In this document: positions 22,687 through 35,902 of the stretch, in pieces
Numbering within the stretch: position 1 is the stretch's first letter
Layout: every line of letters begins with the position of its first letter
Source: Erigeron canadensis
Taxonomy: Eukaryota; Streptophyta; Magnoliopsida; Asterales; Asteraceae
Reading direction: 5' to 3'
Length of the DNA stretch: 64,000 nt
Assembly (NCBI RefSeq): GCF_010389155.1
Contig: NC_057764.1
Location: 10,478,001 to 10,542,000 of the forward strand
The notes under the pieces: generated by a model
Told to the model about the DNA's origin: nothing
The model's database searches: none
The model's input: only the letters and a program-made list of their open reading frames with translations
Made by a program: the position numbers and the translations under genes

Positions 22687-23655
22687 TTTTGATAAATTCA
22701 TGGAGGGAGAATATGTTTTTGATTCTGAACTGAGAAAAAGATTGAATCTACCAAAATCAAATTTGAATCAAAAGAGGAATCTCCAAAATCATTTTTCAAA
22801 GCTCCAACTTCATATTATTCAAAGAAACAGGTTACTTCCAAACCCATCAAGACTGAACCAAAGACTGTCACCAAACCAAGAATCAATAAGTTAAAAACAA
22901 AGTGTTCTACCCCAGAAAAGCATGTTAAACCAAGACAAGATGAGACCAATCCCAAAATCAAATACAACAAAGTGAAACTTCTGAAATCAATTCAAATGTT
23001 TCTTCGTCTAGCTCTCATTCTAGTTCAAATTCTAAAGTGTCTAAGTCTAGCTCAGTTTTGCTAACTAGGGATGCTTCAAATGGTGCAACTAGGTATAGGG
23101 ATAGATATGGCTGGTTTTCTCATGATAAATCTAAGAAACAAGAAGTTTCCGCACCTCAAAAGAGTCTGAAAAGATAAAAGTGCTTCAAAACTCTCATTCT
23201 AATCTTCTTAATGTCAATCCAACAGGTGGAAAGAGCTTGATTAGTGAGTCTAAATGGGTAGCTAAGTCATTAGTACCTAAGATCACTAATGTTGATAAAA
23301 GAAGAAAAGGCGAAGAAGAAAAGATGGTAGAAAGAAGAAGCATGTTTTGTTGAGTCAAACAATTTATCTTTTAAGTCCTCTGAGTTAAACAATGTAATGG
23401 TGCCAAGGCTAGGCCTTGTGATGTTGTAAACAATGATAATTCTTGTTCTCATATGCATGGTTTGAATGTGGTAAACATGTTACTTTGATTCATGCGTTAA
23501 TATTCGATTGTCAATCCAAATGTGCTTATTGAATGTGCTTGTTAACAAGTATATTGACATAAAAGCATGTTTGTATGCATCTCCTAAGTTATATCCCTGC
23601 TGTATTAACTAACCACAAAGGACCCGTCTTTAAGTGGGTACCTAAAGTCGGTTAA
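22687..23655 (+). pseudogene. A2 gag tail to WVP motif (left record)
   Basis: Ser/Lys-rich tail with several frame breaks in this record. Recognisable parts are TRDASNGATRYRDRYGWFS, the basic run KKRRRRKDGRKKK (clean in the right record), and NHKGPVFKWVPKVG followed by TAA. A TTTTTGTTTGCAGG acceptor-like tract follows at once. Confidence 0.7.
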
Positions 23656-24790
23656 ATTTTTGTTTGCAGGAAATAACCATCTGTGTATGGATACTCGATC
23701 CGGGTGTTCAAAAACACATGACTGGCAATAAATCATGCTCAAGAATTTGTTGAAAGATTCATGGGGACTGTTCGTTTCGGAAACAACAATTTCGCTCCAA
23801 TTCTAGGTTATGGAGAGATTGAAAGAAACGGAATTGTCATCAAAAAGGTTCATTATGTTGAAGGCCTGAGTCATAACTTGTTCAGTGTTGGACAGTTCTG
23901 TGACAACAATCTTCAAGTACTTTTCGACAATCTCTGTGCAAAGTCCAAACTCTAGATGGAGTTGATATCCTATGCGGAGATCGTGAAGACAATCTTTTCA
24001 CAGTTAATCTTGATGATAACCAACCAACTGATAATATCTGTCTTGTTTCAAAAGCTACATCGAAAAATTCTTGGTTGTGGCACAGAAGGCTTTCTCACTT
24101 GAATTATCAAACCATCAATGCTTTAGTCAACAAGCAACTTGTTGAAGGTTTGCCTGACTACAAATATGAAAGTGAGCATGTCTGTCCTTCTTGTGCAGTT
24201 GGGAAGATCAAGAGAACTTCTCATAAACCAAAGAAAACTCCACACACTTTGGCACCTCTTCATTTGCTTCACATGGATCTGTGGGCCTATGAAAGTACAA
24301 AGCAGAAACGGGAAGAGATATATTCTGGTTATCATTGATGATTATTCTAGATACACTTGGGTCAAGTTCTTGCTTCAAAAGATGAAACAACTCAAATTCT
24401 GATCGATTCATCACTTCCACTCAAGTGAATCTTCAACTTCCAGTCCGTTATATCCGTTCAGATAATGGTACTGAGTTCAAAAATGCCATCTTCAATGACT
24501 TTTGCAAATCAAAAGGCATTACTCACCAATTCTCTGCTGTCGTACCCCGCAACAAAATGGTGTTGTTGAAAGGAGAAACCGTACGCTGGTGGAAGCAGCA
24601 AGAACAATGCTTGCTTATTCCAAGTTACCATCAAACATGTGGGCTGAAGCTGTTGACACAGCTTGTCATACTCAAAATCGGTCCATCATCAATCAGCGTC
24701 ATGAGAAGACCTTATGAGGTTATTAACAAACGCAAACCAACATCAATTACTTCCATATTTTGGGTGTGTCTGTTATACCTTGAATGATCG
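23656..24790 (+). pseudogene. A2 protease, pre-integrase and integrase core (left record)
   Basis: Fragments of the protease (23685-23720, frame broken within LDSGCSKHMTG), YGEIERNGIVIKKVHYVEGL, WHRRLSHLNYQT, CPSCAVGKIKR, HMDL, RSDNGTEF and the ENGVVERRNRT-type Glu motif spread over three frames. At least five single-base indels separate them; the right record is much cleaner here, which points to errors and not to decay. Confidence 0.8.
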
Positions 24791-26560
24791 GAAAATGTTG
24801 GAAAGTTTGAAAGGAAAGGTGACGAAGGTTACTTTGTTGGTTACTCAAAGACATCGATTGCATATCGCATCTTTAATCGTCGAACAAACACGATTCAAGA
24901 AACCATGAATGTTTGGTTTGACGAGATGTCGGCATGATATTGAACAAGAAAGTTTGCTACCAACAATAGTGATCCAAGTACTTCAAGTGCTTCCTCAAGG
25001 ACGTCTACCTTAGCTTCAAAATTCAAGAAATATCCAACTCCAACAAGTGAAGAGCTAGATATTCTTTTTGAAGAATTCTACAATTCAAAACCGATTCAAG
25101 AAAAGGAACCTCAAGTCATCATTGAACCAATTCCGAACAATGACCCCATTCAAACAAATGAATCAGTTCCAGACAACAATCATGAATCATCTTCAAATTC
25201 TACAGAGCAAGAAGAATCATCTTCAAGTGATATTTATTCTCAAAAGAATGATCAAGAACAACCTTCTCAAATCACCCAAACAACAAATCCATCATACTCC
25301 AAATGTGTATGTACCACTGGATTTTGATCATCCAAATTTTGAGGAAAGAGTTCTTCCAAGCTATGATTCCATTGCTCAACAGAACTCTGGATTTAATGAT
25401 GATAATGTTGACCTTCATCAACAAATCCTCTTCCTCATGACAACAAGTGGTCACGTATGGCAAGGATCCCTACAGAACAAATCATCGGAGATCCACAAGC
25501 TGGTGTTTCTACTCGTACTACAGTCAATGAGTGTCTTGTTGCACTTTCACTGAGTAACATTGAACCAAAAAGTCTCTGAAGCTCTTTGTGATCCAGAGTG
25601 GGTTAAAGCAATGCAAGATGAATTAGCTCAGTTTGAGAGGCTGAAGGTATGGAGATGGTTCCAAATCCAAGAAAGAAGAACCAATTCGCACCAAGTGGAT
25701 TTTCAAGAACAAGAAGGATGAAAATGGAGTTGTAGTAAGGAACAAAGCTAGATTGGTTGCAAAGGGTTACTGCAACAACCTGGTGTGGATTTCGACGAAA
25801 CTTTCGCTCCTGTTGCAAGAATGGAGGCCATTCGTATTCTTAGCTTATGCCGCATTCAGAAACTTCACAGTGTTTCAAATGGATGTGAAAACAGCATTCT
25901 TGAATGGAGAACTCAAAGAAGAAGTTTACGTGGAGCAACCTGAAGGTTTTGTTGATCCTAAGAAGCCAAACCATGTCTACAGGTTAGACAAGGCTCTCTA
26001 TGGTTTGAAACAGGCACCCGAGCATGGTATGATTCCTTATCTACTTTCTTACTCAAAGGAGGCTTTACCAAAGGTACTATTACCCTACCCTATTATTCGT
26101 AAGCAAGGTAAACATGTTTTACTTGTCCAAATATATGTTGATGACATTATTTTTGGGTCAACCAGTCAAACTTTTTGCCGAAATTTTTCATCTCTAATGG
26201 TCAATCATTTTGAAATGAGCATGATTGGGGAAATGAATTACTTCTTGGGTCTACAAATCAAACAATTACCAACTGGTATTTTTATATCACAAGGTAAGTA
26301 CATAAAAGATATGTTGAAAAAGTTTGAAATGACTAACTGTTCTTCAATTTCAACCCCAATGGCTGCTCGTACAAACATAAATGCTGATAAAAATGGGAAA
26401 CCATTTGACCAAAAGAGGTATAGAAGCATGATTGGTTCGTTGTTGTATCTTACAGCATCTCGCCCAGATATAATGTTTGCAACATGTATGTGTGCTAGGT
26501 ATCAAGCCGCTCCTACTGATTTACATTACCAAGCTGTGAAACGATTTTTCGTTATCTGAA
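24791..26560 (+). pseudogene. A2 integrase C-terminus, connector and reverse transcriptase (left record)
   Basis: The Ser/Gln-rich connector is at 25000-25440 and RVT_2 from about 25610, with [18 protein letters not shown] and the YVDDIIFGS box near 26137-26163. An open stretch of 268 codons begins at 25753. Indels at about 25655, 26020 and 26548 break the frame. Confidence 0.82.
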
Positions 26561-27055
26561 GGGTACACCCAATCTTGGTCTCTGGTATCCAAGGGATACT
26601 GGATTCAATTTAACTGCCTATTCAGATGCAGATCATGCAGGTTGTAAGCTTGATCGCAAAAGCACATCTGGTACTTTACAATTCTTAGGGGATAAGATTG
26701 TAAGTTGGTCATCCAAGAAGCAAAATTGCGTATCACTGTCAACAGCAGAAGCTGAATATGTAGCTGCTGCTAGTTGTTGTGCTCAAGTGTTATGGATGAA
26801 AACACAACTTACCGACTATGGTCTGAAATATGATCGTGTCCCTATCTATTGTGATTCTCAAAGTGCCATTGCAATTGCCGTCAACTCAGTCAACCACTCA
26901 CGTTCAAAACACATTGATGTGAGATATCATTTCTCAAAGATCATGTTGAGAAAGGTGACATCGAACTCTATTCGTGGGAACTGACCACCAACTGGCTGAT
27001 TTTTTGACGATTTGTTCACAAAAACTTGGTATGCTAAATCTTGATCCTTATTCAC
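26540..27055 (+). pseudogene. A2 RNase H (left record)
   Basis: [37 protein letters not shown] and the IYCDSQSAIAIAV motif give the three acidic residues of copia RNase H. The Gln after SCCA is CAA here and TAA in the right record. The end is scrambled by indels around 26930-27055. Confidence 0.82.
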
Positions 27056-29735
27056 TTTACCATGGAAGGAATTCTTGATTCATTTTTCAAATATTAAAAA
27101 TTGAAAAACAAAAATCAAATACAAAAATAAAAATTTGAAAAATAACAAAAAGATTTTCTTAATTCTTTTATTTCAAAGTGGCTTGCGTATATTCAGTATG
27201 CAACCCGTTCTTCATTGAACTATTTATTTCAAGATGCCTTATGCACACTCAGTGTATAACCCGTGCTTATTTGTGTTATTTATTCAAATGGCTTGCATAT
27301 ACTCTGTATGCAACCCGGTCTTAAAAAGAAAAATTATTATGTTTCAAAGATGAATTAATTCATGTTGTTATACATATAAATTGATATAAGATAACGCGGA
27401 ATTGAACGCCTTGTGTACTTCCAAGTAGTCTTATATGAATGTATATGTATAATACAAGATGTTAATTGCAATTTTGTACACCTATTTCAAAACTCTCAAT
27501 GTTGATATGAGAAACAAAGGATTGAACGCCTTTGTGTACTCCTGAGTTATCTCATCTTGAACAATTGATTGAGTTCATTTTCATAAAACTGATTTGATTT
27601 CACACAAATCCTTTTTGCTCCACCTTTTCTATGAAAATCTTTTCGATCTATCTTTGCATAGATAAAGGGGGAGTTTGTGATTTCAAATCTCTTTCAAACT
27701 TCAAATGTGTGTTTAAACATTTTTTTTACATTTATGATTTTTTTTCCGAAACATTGCTTCAAAGGAAGTTCGGTGTTTAGTTTGCACATGAGCGACTAGG
27801 TTTTCTCAAAATTCTATCCATGAATTTCATCATCGCGATGAAATCTAACCCCGGAGTATTCACTTCTTTCATTAGAACGTGAGGGTATTTTGAGTGATGA
27901 TGAATTTGTGCAACTAAGGTGGAGGGAGTAAAGTCGAAGAGTGAGAGGTTATGGTGATATGTTGTGAGAAAAGGGTTAAAAGAATTGATACCCTTCTCTA
28001 AAATTCTAAAATCGCCGGGTAAAACACATCTATCGGATGTCATTTGTTGATATCTTGGTAAAGCCTTCATGGACCCAATGAAGCAATGCACATCTTTACC
28101 TAACCACTCAAGTGTTTCTTAACAAATACTTGTTTCATTTCTCACGGAGATTTTCACATTTCTATTGACTCTTCATTTGGAAGATGTGGATATTGAAAAA
28201 GGGCGACACTCTGCTCCAGTCCCCGACTTCATTTGATCACATTTGTGTCTAGAGCTCTTATCATTGATCATTAATTTGATCATTATTCATTCTTTAGGAC
28301 ATTTGCGTCATATCTTCGTGATATACATGCTTATCTTTGTGATATAGCCGGAACATTTGTAGTGATATCTTAGATGATATTTCACGATGATCAAATGGAA
28401 ATCCTACCATTGCTAACATCATTTCAGCATTGAACGTAGGTCTCATATTGCATTTGTGTATTTATTGAGTTAACAAGAAGTCTATTGTGACCTTGGATTT
28501 TTTTTCTAAAAGTCTTTAAGGATAGTAGAACATGGTTATCGAACGCTTAGGTGACACTGACCATGATTTACATTCTTTAAAGCAATCTTGGTTGAAAGCC
28601 AAAAGACCAAACTATGTTAGAGGTTTGCTTTGGGCATGTCTCAATGATACATAGGAAATCCGATAAATGATAATACATTTCCTTCGGTCATTTCATTAAT
28701 CCTTTCGATTTTGAATGCAAACGGATCATTCTTATCCGGTTTTTTTCTCATCACCCGAACATAGAAAACACAACACCATGATACAACGATTATCCAAACA
28801 ACTTCAATCTTACATTTAGTCATCCATAGGAACAATTGGGTTGGATATGTGATTAGATTGATGTTTTGTTATTGATAATCTTCATGTGTATAATGTCTAG
28901 ATTTTAGTCATGATTATTCTTCTAAATATTAAATCAATCAATGTTTGCATAATGACATTGGTTTCCAACTTGTCATTATGAGGGGGAGAAAATAATATGA
29001 TTGAATGATGATAAGGACAAGGGAAAAAAGATTGATAAGGACAAGGAGAAAAGTTTGTGTTTGTTTGTTTTAAGTGCTTTCAGAGATACTATCATTCAGC
29101 TTCAAAAATCAAAGAGACTGTGATTACTCATGGATTAATGAGGAGTATGATTACTTCATAAGAGACTTTCCAAAACTTTTTGAAATGTTTACTCTCAAAA
29201 GTATTCAAGACGATGTGACAAAGATCAAAGATTCAAAGGACAAAAGATTGAAGATTCGAGACAAAGAAGAAAAGCTTCAAAAAGAGTCTTCGTCAAATTA
29301 AAGATCTTCACGTCATACAACAAACACTTTATCTAAAGCTACATTGCACACATCAGGGGGGGAGTACAATTTCTGAAATTCATTCCAAGATCTCAAAGAA
29401 ATGACTTCAAGATTCGAAGATTGAAGAATTCAAGACAAGTTCATACCTTCCGCACCTCAAAAGACAACTCTGATTCATGATTCAACAATCTTCAAAGATT
29501 CAAGACATACACACACTCATCATTCTCTGTTCTATAAGAACATGAGAAACAACAGATGATCTAACTTCAAGAAGTCCAAAGACCAAGATTGAATCAAGTT
29601 CTCCAAAGACAATGAGAAAGCTTTGAAGACTTGTTTCATACACCAATTGTCTTCATCACCGGGCTCATCAAATCATTCCTACAAGACAAATCAACACGTA
29701 CTTCAGACATTACAATATATCACTAAGGGGGAGAA
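27056..29735 (+). other. A2 3' noncoding region (left record)
   Basis: No convincing ORF in 2.7 kb. It has three spaced hairpins near 27170-27330, two larger stem-loops near 27350-27570, short ATATC/GATAT hairpins near 28300-28390, and four GGGGGAG-type polypurine tracts (about 27664, 28980, 29357 and the true one at 29725-29735). Details are better in the right record. Confidence 0.7.
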
Positions 29736-30053
29736 TGTAGAAATCCAAAATAGTGATACATTGTAATAAGTTATGGACTTACTGTTGTTAAGTCATGAGT
29801 TGATAATTTCTAAGGTTGAGGGGCTAATAGTGTTAATTAGCATAGTTAGATAGTTTGGACTATAAATAACCCTCAATTCTTAGAAATTATAACTTGGCAT
29901 ATTAACAACACATTTTTTATTCATACCATTACTCCTGAATATCACACTCTTAATCCCAATTCTCTCTCAAAACACACACAAACACCAAGAACACACACAT
30001 AACCAAATGCCATTGTTGATGTGAATTTGGTTGAGAAAATCGTGTTGATTACA
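29736..30053 (+). repeat. A2 3' LTR (left record)
   Basis: TGTAGAAATCC to GTTGATTACA after the tract CTAAGGGGGAGAA. It has several one-base deletions relative to the same LTR at 42056-42380. Confidence 0.9.
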
Positions 30054-30545
30054 GGTGCAGCTACCTCATCAATAATCTACCATGTAGGCATGATTTGAGG
30101 TATCCGGATTGTGTATCCCATTGATAAAGTACCATTTGGATTTTGAATAACAATAGCTTGACTCCGAAAATGGGGACGAAAGGCTGCTGTGGAGTAACAG
30201 GATATGTAGTCATGCTTGTGTCTTATGATATTTGGTGTATACCGCCTTGATGTAATTTTGACGACAGAACGGTATTATCAATCCACTACTTCGATTTATC
30301 AAAGCCTTTAGTGCCATTACCTATAGGTCTACCAGTTCTCTGAGTGAATCTTCTGACCTAATAGTAAGCATAGCAAGCTGCCATTGTAGATCCATTTCTT
30401 CTACATCATCAGGATATTCATTGTAATCCTCATCAATTACTACAGGATCAGACCTTCCCCCAATAAATGCTCATGAGCATTACAAAAGGCTGAGTAAATA
30501 TCATTCTTCCTTCTGCCGAACTCATACTCATTGGCATAGAGTGGA
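30054..30545 (-). repeat. Second record of B1 gag flank (left contig end)
   Basis: Equivalent to 42381-42894 with many small deletions. It codes fragments of B1 gag on the minus strand and stops at the gap. Not an independent gene. Confidence 0.88.
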
Positions 30546-30645
30546 NNNNNNNNNNNNNNNNNNNNNNNNNNNNNNNNNNNNNNNNNNNNNNNNNNNNNNN
30601 NNNNNNNNNNNNNNNNNNNNNNNNNNNNNNNNNNNNNNNNNNNNN
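30546..30645. other. Assembly gap, exactly 100 N
   Basis: A run of 100 N, the usual placeholder for a gap of unknown size. Any open frame drawn across it is meaningless. Confidence 0.99.
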
Positions 30646-30687
30646 ATGCACTTTCTTCACTTGAGTACCCAGCAAATCAATCGTTGC

Positions 30688-30996
30688 TGTCAGAAATCCA
30701 AAATAGTGATCATTGTAATTTAAGTTATGGACTTACTTGTTGTTAAGTCATGAGTTGAGAATGTCTAAGGTTGAGGGGCTAATAGTGTTAATTAGCATAG
30801 TTAGATAGTTTGGACTATAAATAACCCTCAATTCCTTAGAAATTATAACTTGGCATTAACAACACATTTTTTATTCATACCATTACTCCTGAATATCCCA
30901 CTCTTAATCCCATTCTCTCTCAAAACCCACAAAACACCAAGACACACACACTAACCAAATGCCATTGTTGATGTAATTCGGTTGAGAAATCGTGTT
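30688..30996 (+). repeat. A2 5' LTR (right record)
   Basis: Same start TGTCAGAAATCC and same loss of the LTR end next to TGGTATCAGAG as the left record, with extra one-base deletions. Confidence 0.88.
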
Positions 30997-32202
30997 TGGT
31001 ATCAGAGAAACATCGTTCTGATCTCGATCCATACTGAATTCAATCACTTCTCATCACACATCACCTTATTCTGTTTTATATTTTCTGCTTCTGTTCGTCA
31101 TTTTTGTTCGTTCTGAAAATACCAAATTAACCTCTCAAATCACATAAAATCACAAATGTTTGTTCACCGTTCAATTCCTCATAGTTAATACATATCCTCT
31201 CAAGTTTCATGTTCTAATTCATCTGGATCAAATTTCAGATTTTGAGTTTTTTGGCGCTAAAATTTGGGATTTGATTCTGTTGTTGTTATAAGCTAAGTTT
31301 GTTAATTAGATCATTGCTGAGGTGAAAATAAACTGTTGCAAGTGGTTTCATGTTCCAATTCTCATAAAATCAAAAGATATTGAAGTTTTAAATTTTGTCA
31401 ATATAGTTGTTCTATGTTCAGAGGTTGAAGACGACTGTAAACGATCTTAATTTAGATCGTCTCATTTTTATTTCCTTCATATTTTCATATCAGTGTTGTG
31501 GTTTTGTCAAACGATTCAAATTTTGATCGTTTTGACAAGTGTTTGTGTTGTGAATGAACTGATTGTGGGCAACTGATCATTTGGATTGGTTTTGGTCAAT
31601 TCAGTTATTGAAAATTATACAAGTTATTGAGAAATTCTGAGAAGGAATCAAAACGATCTATTTTAGATCGTTTCAGTTCTCTTAGAAACGAACGCTCTCT
31701 TTAGATCGTTTCAAGTTTCACTTGACTTTTTTCTGGTTTGAGTAATTCTGCAGATTGTGATTGGAAATCATACTACATTTGGGTAACTGATCTTTGTGAT
31801 TGGTTTTGCTCATTCATTTCATTACATTCATACCAAACTCTGCTCAAATCATTTCAGAACACTTAGAATTTCATTCTTCCAAATATCATCTTCAATTAAG
31901 ATTGTTTCAATTTTAATTCAAAAACAGATCGTTGTTTCATTTTTTAATCCTCCGAATTAGATCGTTCATTCTTACTTCCCAAATTAAATCGTTTCATTCT
32001 TCATCAATTTAGAATCGTTTCACTTTAAATCTCAGTTCAGGTCGTTCATTTTCCTCCAATTCAAATCGTCTCATTCATACTCCAAAAACAATCGTTTTCA
32101 TTCTTCTTTTAGATCGTCTCATTTTCACATCAAATTCAGATCATTTCATATTTTCCTCCTCTTCTTAAAATCAATTCAATTCTCAATTCAAATCAATTTC
32201 AA
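30997..32202 (+). repeat. A2 leader (right record)
   Basis: Primer site at 30997-31007, then the GATCGTTTCA array as in 18686-19885, with more indels. No gene seen. Confidence 0.7.
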
Positions 32203-33690
32203 ATGACTACTCGTGAAGCATTGTCTCTGGTACTGATACAAGACCACCAGTTCTTTATCGTGGTAATTATGGACTTTGAAGAAAAGGTTCATGGATTACT
32301 TGAACGTCAGACAAATGGTCACATGCTTAGGGACTCAATCAACAATGGACTTGCTATGCATCGCTCATCCACTACCCATACCATTTGACTTTCGACTCCT
32401 TTTCTTAAACGCTGAACAAAGAGATGTGTACTGCTGCTGACACAGAGCTAGGTCGTGTTTGTACCAGCACTTCCTGATGAGATCTATGGCTCCGTTTGAT
32501 TCTTACGACACAGCAAGGAGATTTGGATGAATTTGCTAGACAAATGGAAGGTTCTATGTAACTTCATAATTCGACTGCTAATGTCTTAACCGAATTTGAC
32601 AATTTTCAGAAATCTCCAATGAATCTCTTGATCCGTCTACTACCGATTCTGCAATGTGATCATGACTGGAAAGAACACGGTCAGAAGATGAGATTGAGTT
32701 GAACATCAAGTTTATCAAAGCACTTGGTTCCGAATGGAAGAATAGGAACCCAAATCAAACACATCAAGATCTGACCAATTCACCATTCATACTCTTTATG
32801 AATCTTTCAATTGATGGAGCAAAGTTCTAAGCAAAAATTCATTCAACAAGTGCCAGAAGTTGTATCTACTGATCCTTTGCATTGGTTGTTGAACGAAAGT
32901 TTTCTGAGCTCTTAAAGACAAATGACTCTTGTTCTCTTCGTCTGATGAGAGGAGAAGATTACTTGGCTCCAGAGATGGTGTTCCTGATGAATTCTACCAC
33001 GCTCTTGCCGCTGTTACCAAGCATTTCAAGAAGAAATATTTCAAAGCGAGGCCAACTAACACAATCATCATCAACAAGTGCATTTCCAAAGAAGGAACAA
33101 TATCATCACAAGAGTTTTGAACAAGGTGAACACTGTCTCCAAGCAAAGACCAGAAAGCAGAAATGAGAACAATCATGGAGAAAGAAAAGACATCTGACAA
33201 AAAGTGTTACAACTGTGGATTTCCTGGTCATTTTGCTGTGGATTGCAACAGCCTCGTCGCAAAGGATTATGCATACTACAAGCAGAAGATGCTTCTGGCA
33301 AAGCAAGTTGAAGAGCCGTTCAAGCCTTGATGCTGAGATGACAAGTGCTCTTGCTTACTGATGATGAAGATGAAGATCTGTCTGCGAATGTATGTTTCCA
33401 TGGCGGTTGAGCCAAGATAAGATGCTGGGCTGATAACACTGACGAGAATATCCCTGATGATGAGTAAACTCGACTTACTTTTTCTTCAATTAAGATAGAG
33501 TCTTGTAGAATTGCCTTATCAAATCTGAAAATCATTACACTTCTTTAGCCAACAAAACAGAATTGAAAAATGCATTATATTTCAAAAAGGGAATCACAAA
33601 ATTCTTGAAGAAGATTCTAAACTTCTTTTTGAATATGATGCTATGAAACAAGATTTCAAAACTTAAAGAAAAAATTTTGGTCAAAGAATG
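32203..33690 (+). pseudogene. A2 gag N-terminus and CCHC knuckle (right record)
   Basis: ATG at 32203 starts MTTREALSL, then the frame breaks at once. NGHMLRDSI, KCYNCGFPGHFAVDC (about 33203) and the acidic DDEDEDLSANVC segment appear in different frames. Over fifteen small indels separate it from the left record. Confidence 0.82.
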
Positions 33691-35000
33691 TGAATGAATG
33701 CGTCCCCTGACTCTAAGTTATTGGAAAAGTGTCATAATTTAGAAAAGACCATTCTTGATCTTGAAAAGGCCAATCAAGATCTTGAAATTCAAAAGACCAA
33801 TGATGGTTCGTGCCAATGCGAGACAATGGGATGTTGATATTCAATAAAGCTTCAAAGGCTACACCAAAACAATTGACTTGAAAGAAAAGTTTCTGATTTA
33901 AATCATAACTGTTTTTAAAAGGCATTGAGATGAAAATCTTGGAAGCCAATTGAGGAACATAAAAAGAATATACTTTTCTATCAAGAAAAGTTGTACAAGT
34001 TGAACAAAACCCTCTTTTGGATTTCACTGCCTATTTCAATAAGTCAAGATTGATAGATCAGAACTTCTTCTTGGTTGGGATTTGAGAATATCACTCCATT
34101 GCAAAAGCCAAAAAAAAATCGAACCCTTGTATGATGAAAAGTTTTTAAGACTTGTATGGTTCACCAATTCATACGTCCATTGATGACGAATTTGAGACTG
34201 ATGAAGTTGAGAAAATACAAACAATAAATTTTTGGTTATTATGATGCCATCACACTTCTTACGAAATGAAAAGTCTTCAATTTTTGAATTAGAAGAGATT
34301 GCGTCTATTTTTCAAAACCAAGAATCTGTCGTTTTCCCACCTAAACCAACTAAAGTGTATGTTCCATCCACAATTTTGGAAAAACAAATAGAGGTTTACA
34401 ACAAAATTTGGAATCTCAACAAAACTTTATTAATGTCTAAAGTCTCAAAGTCCGAATTCAAAGAATGAATCAATTGTTGTTGATATCAAGAAAGTCAGTG
34501 TGAATGTCTACACAAACAGATTTCAGTCTCTCATAGATCATTCAACTCAGACTACTTATGTTTCATCTAATCCTACCTCCACCCAAACCTTGACTGATTC
34601 TTTTGAGTATTCATGTCGAAATACTGCTACTGTACTGCATAGCTGATGATTATGTGCAATCTGATTTATCGAATGACGAACTTGCGCATAGTTAGTTTTG
34701 ATATGTACTACGTTAGGTTTTTCACTTGTGAGTTTTCTGAAGAGTTAGTTGTTCACCCTAAGCCTTGTATTAGTATAGGTGTTATACTTCTACTCATTTT
34801 CTTGTGAAACCAAAGAAGCGTCAGTTCAAGTTAATTTTATTCCTGAGACAACCAATAGTGTGAAGTTGGAAAACAAACTCTCTGATTTTTCAAAATTCTC
34901 TCCGGTTTCACCATTCCACAAATCTGATTTTGATAAATTCATGGAGGGAGAATATGTTTTTGATTCTGAAACTGAAAAAGATTGAATCTACCAAAATCAA
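33691..35000 (+). pseudogene. A2 gag extension with TQT motifs (right record)
   Basis: Coiled-coil sequence in broken frames, then the STQTD, STQTT and STQTL motifs near 34508-34595, and STQ/SVQV remnants near 34790-34830. It supports the array seen in the left record. Confidence 0.7.
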
Positions 35001-35902
35001 ATTTGAATCAAAGAGGAATCTCCAAAATCATTTTTCAAAGCTCCAACTTCATATTATTCAAAGAAACAGGTTACTTCCAAACCCATCAAGACTGAACCAA
35101 AGACTGTCACCAAACCAAGAATCAATAAGTTAAAAACAAAGTGTTCTACCCCAGAAAAGCATGTTAAAACCAAACAAGATGAGACCAATCCCAAAATCAA
35201 ATACAACAAAGTGAACTTCTGAAAATCAATTCAAATGTTTCTTCGTCTAGCTCTCATCTAGTTCAAATTCTAAAGTGTCTAAGTCTAGCTCAGTTTTGCT
35301 AACTAGGGATGCTTCAAATGGTGCAACTAGGTATAGGGATAGATATGGCTGGTTTTCTCATGATAAATCTAAGAAACAAGAAGTTTCAGCACCTCCAAAA
35401 GAGTCTGAAAAGATAAAGTGCTTCAAAACTCTCATTCTAATCTTCTTAATGTCAATCCAACAGTGGAAAGAGCTTGATTAGTGAGTCTAAATGGGTAGCT
35501 AAGTCATTAGTACCAAAGATCACTAATGTTGATAAAAAGAAGAAAAGGCGAAGAAGAAAAGATGGTAGAAAGAAGAAGCATGTTTTTGTTGAGTCAAACA
35601 ATTTATCTTTAAAGTCCTCTGAGTTAAACAATGTTAATGGTGCCAAGGCAAGGCCTTGTGATGTTGTAAACAATGATAATTCTTGTTCTCATATACATGG
35701 TTTGAATGTTGGTAAACATGTCACTTTTGATTAATGCGTTAATATTCGATTGTTCAATCCAAATGTGCTTATTGATAATGTGCTTGTTAACAAGTATATT
35801 GACATAAAAGCATGTTTGTATGCATCTCCTAAGTTATATCCCCTGCTTGTATTAACTAACCACAAAGGACCCGTCTTTAAGTGGGTACCTAAAGTCGGTT
35901 AA
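35001..35902 (+). pseudogene. A2 gag tail to WVP motif (right record)
   Basis: SSVLLTRDASNGATRYRDRYG (from 35287), then the basic cluster KKKKRRRRKDGRKKKH and CDVVNNDNSCSHIHGLN. TAA at 35732-35734 replaces a Ser codon of A1 and the left record. The frame continues to GPVFKWVPKVG and the gag TAA at 35900-35902. Confidence 0.75.

Larger units (their letters stand above)
18357..30053 (+). mobile_element. Copia-A copy A2, left assembly record
   Basis: A complete Sirevirus-like element: 5' LTR, primer site, leader, gag, protease, integrase, RT, RNase H, 2.7 kb 3' region, polypurine tract, 3' LTR. It lies in B1 gag with target duplication GTTGC at 18352-18356 (GGTGC at 30054-30058, one base off; exact in the right record). 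LTRs differ by 3 substitutions over about 315 bases, all C/T. The 5' half of this record is the cleaner one. Confidence 0.92.
18314..30545. repeat. Left copy of a 12.2-kb duplicated block ending at the N gap
   Basis: This block holds 43 bases of B1 gag, all of A2, and 492 bases of B1 gag. The same order, with the same flanks and the same target duplication, recurs at 30646-42894. Homopolymer indels become frequent toward the gap. Probably two assembled versions of one locus. Confidence 0.9.

Noticed and set aside
27777..28091. 104-codon minus-strand frame in the A2 3' region as an extra gene
   Set aside because: It is broken by indels in the right record and has no motif; the region is better explained by RNA hairpins.
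29074..29301. 75-codon charged frame before the A2 3' LTR
   Set aside because: A small sense frame that breaks in the right record near 41490; too short and unsupported to call an accessory gene.
30448..30723. Two open frames crossing the gap with X residues
   Set aside because: They only exist because N is read as unknown codons; no sequence supports them.
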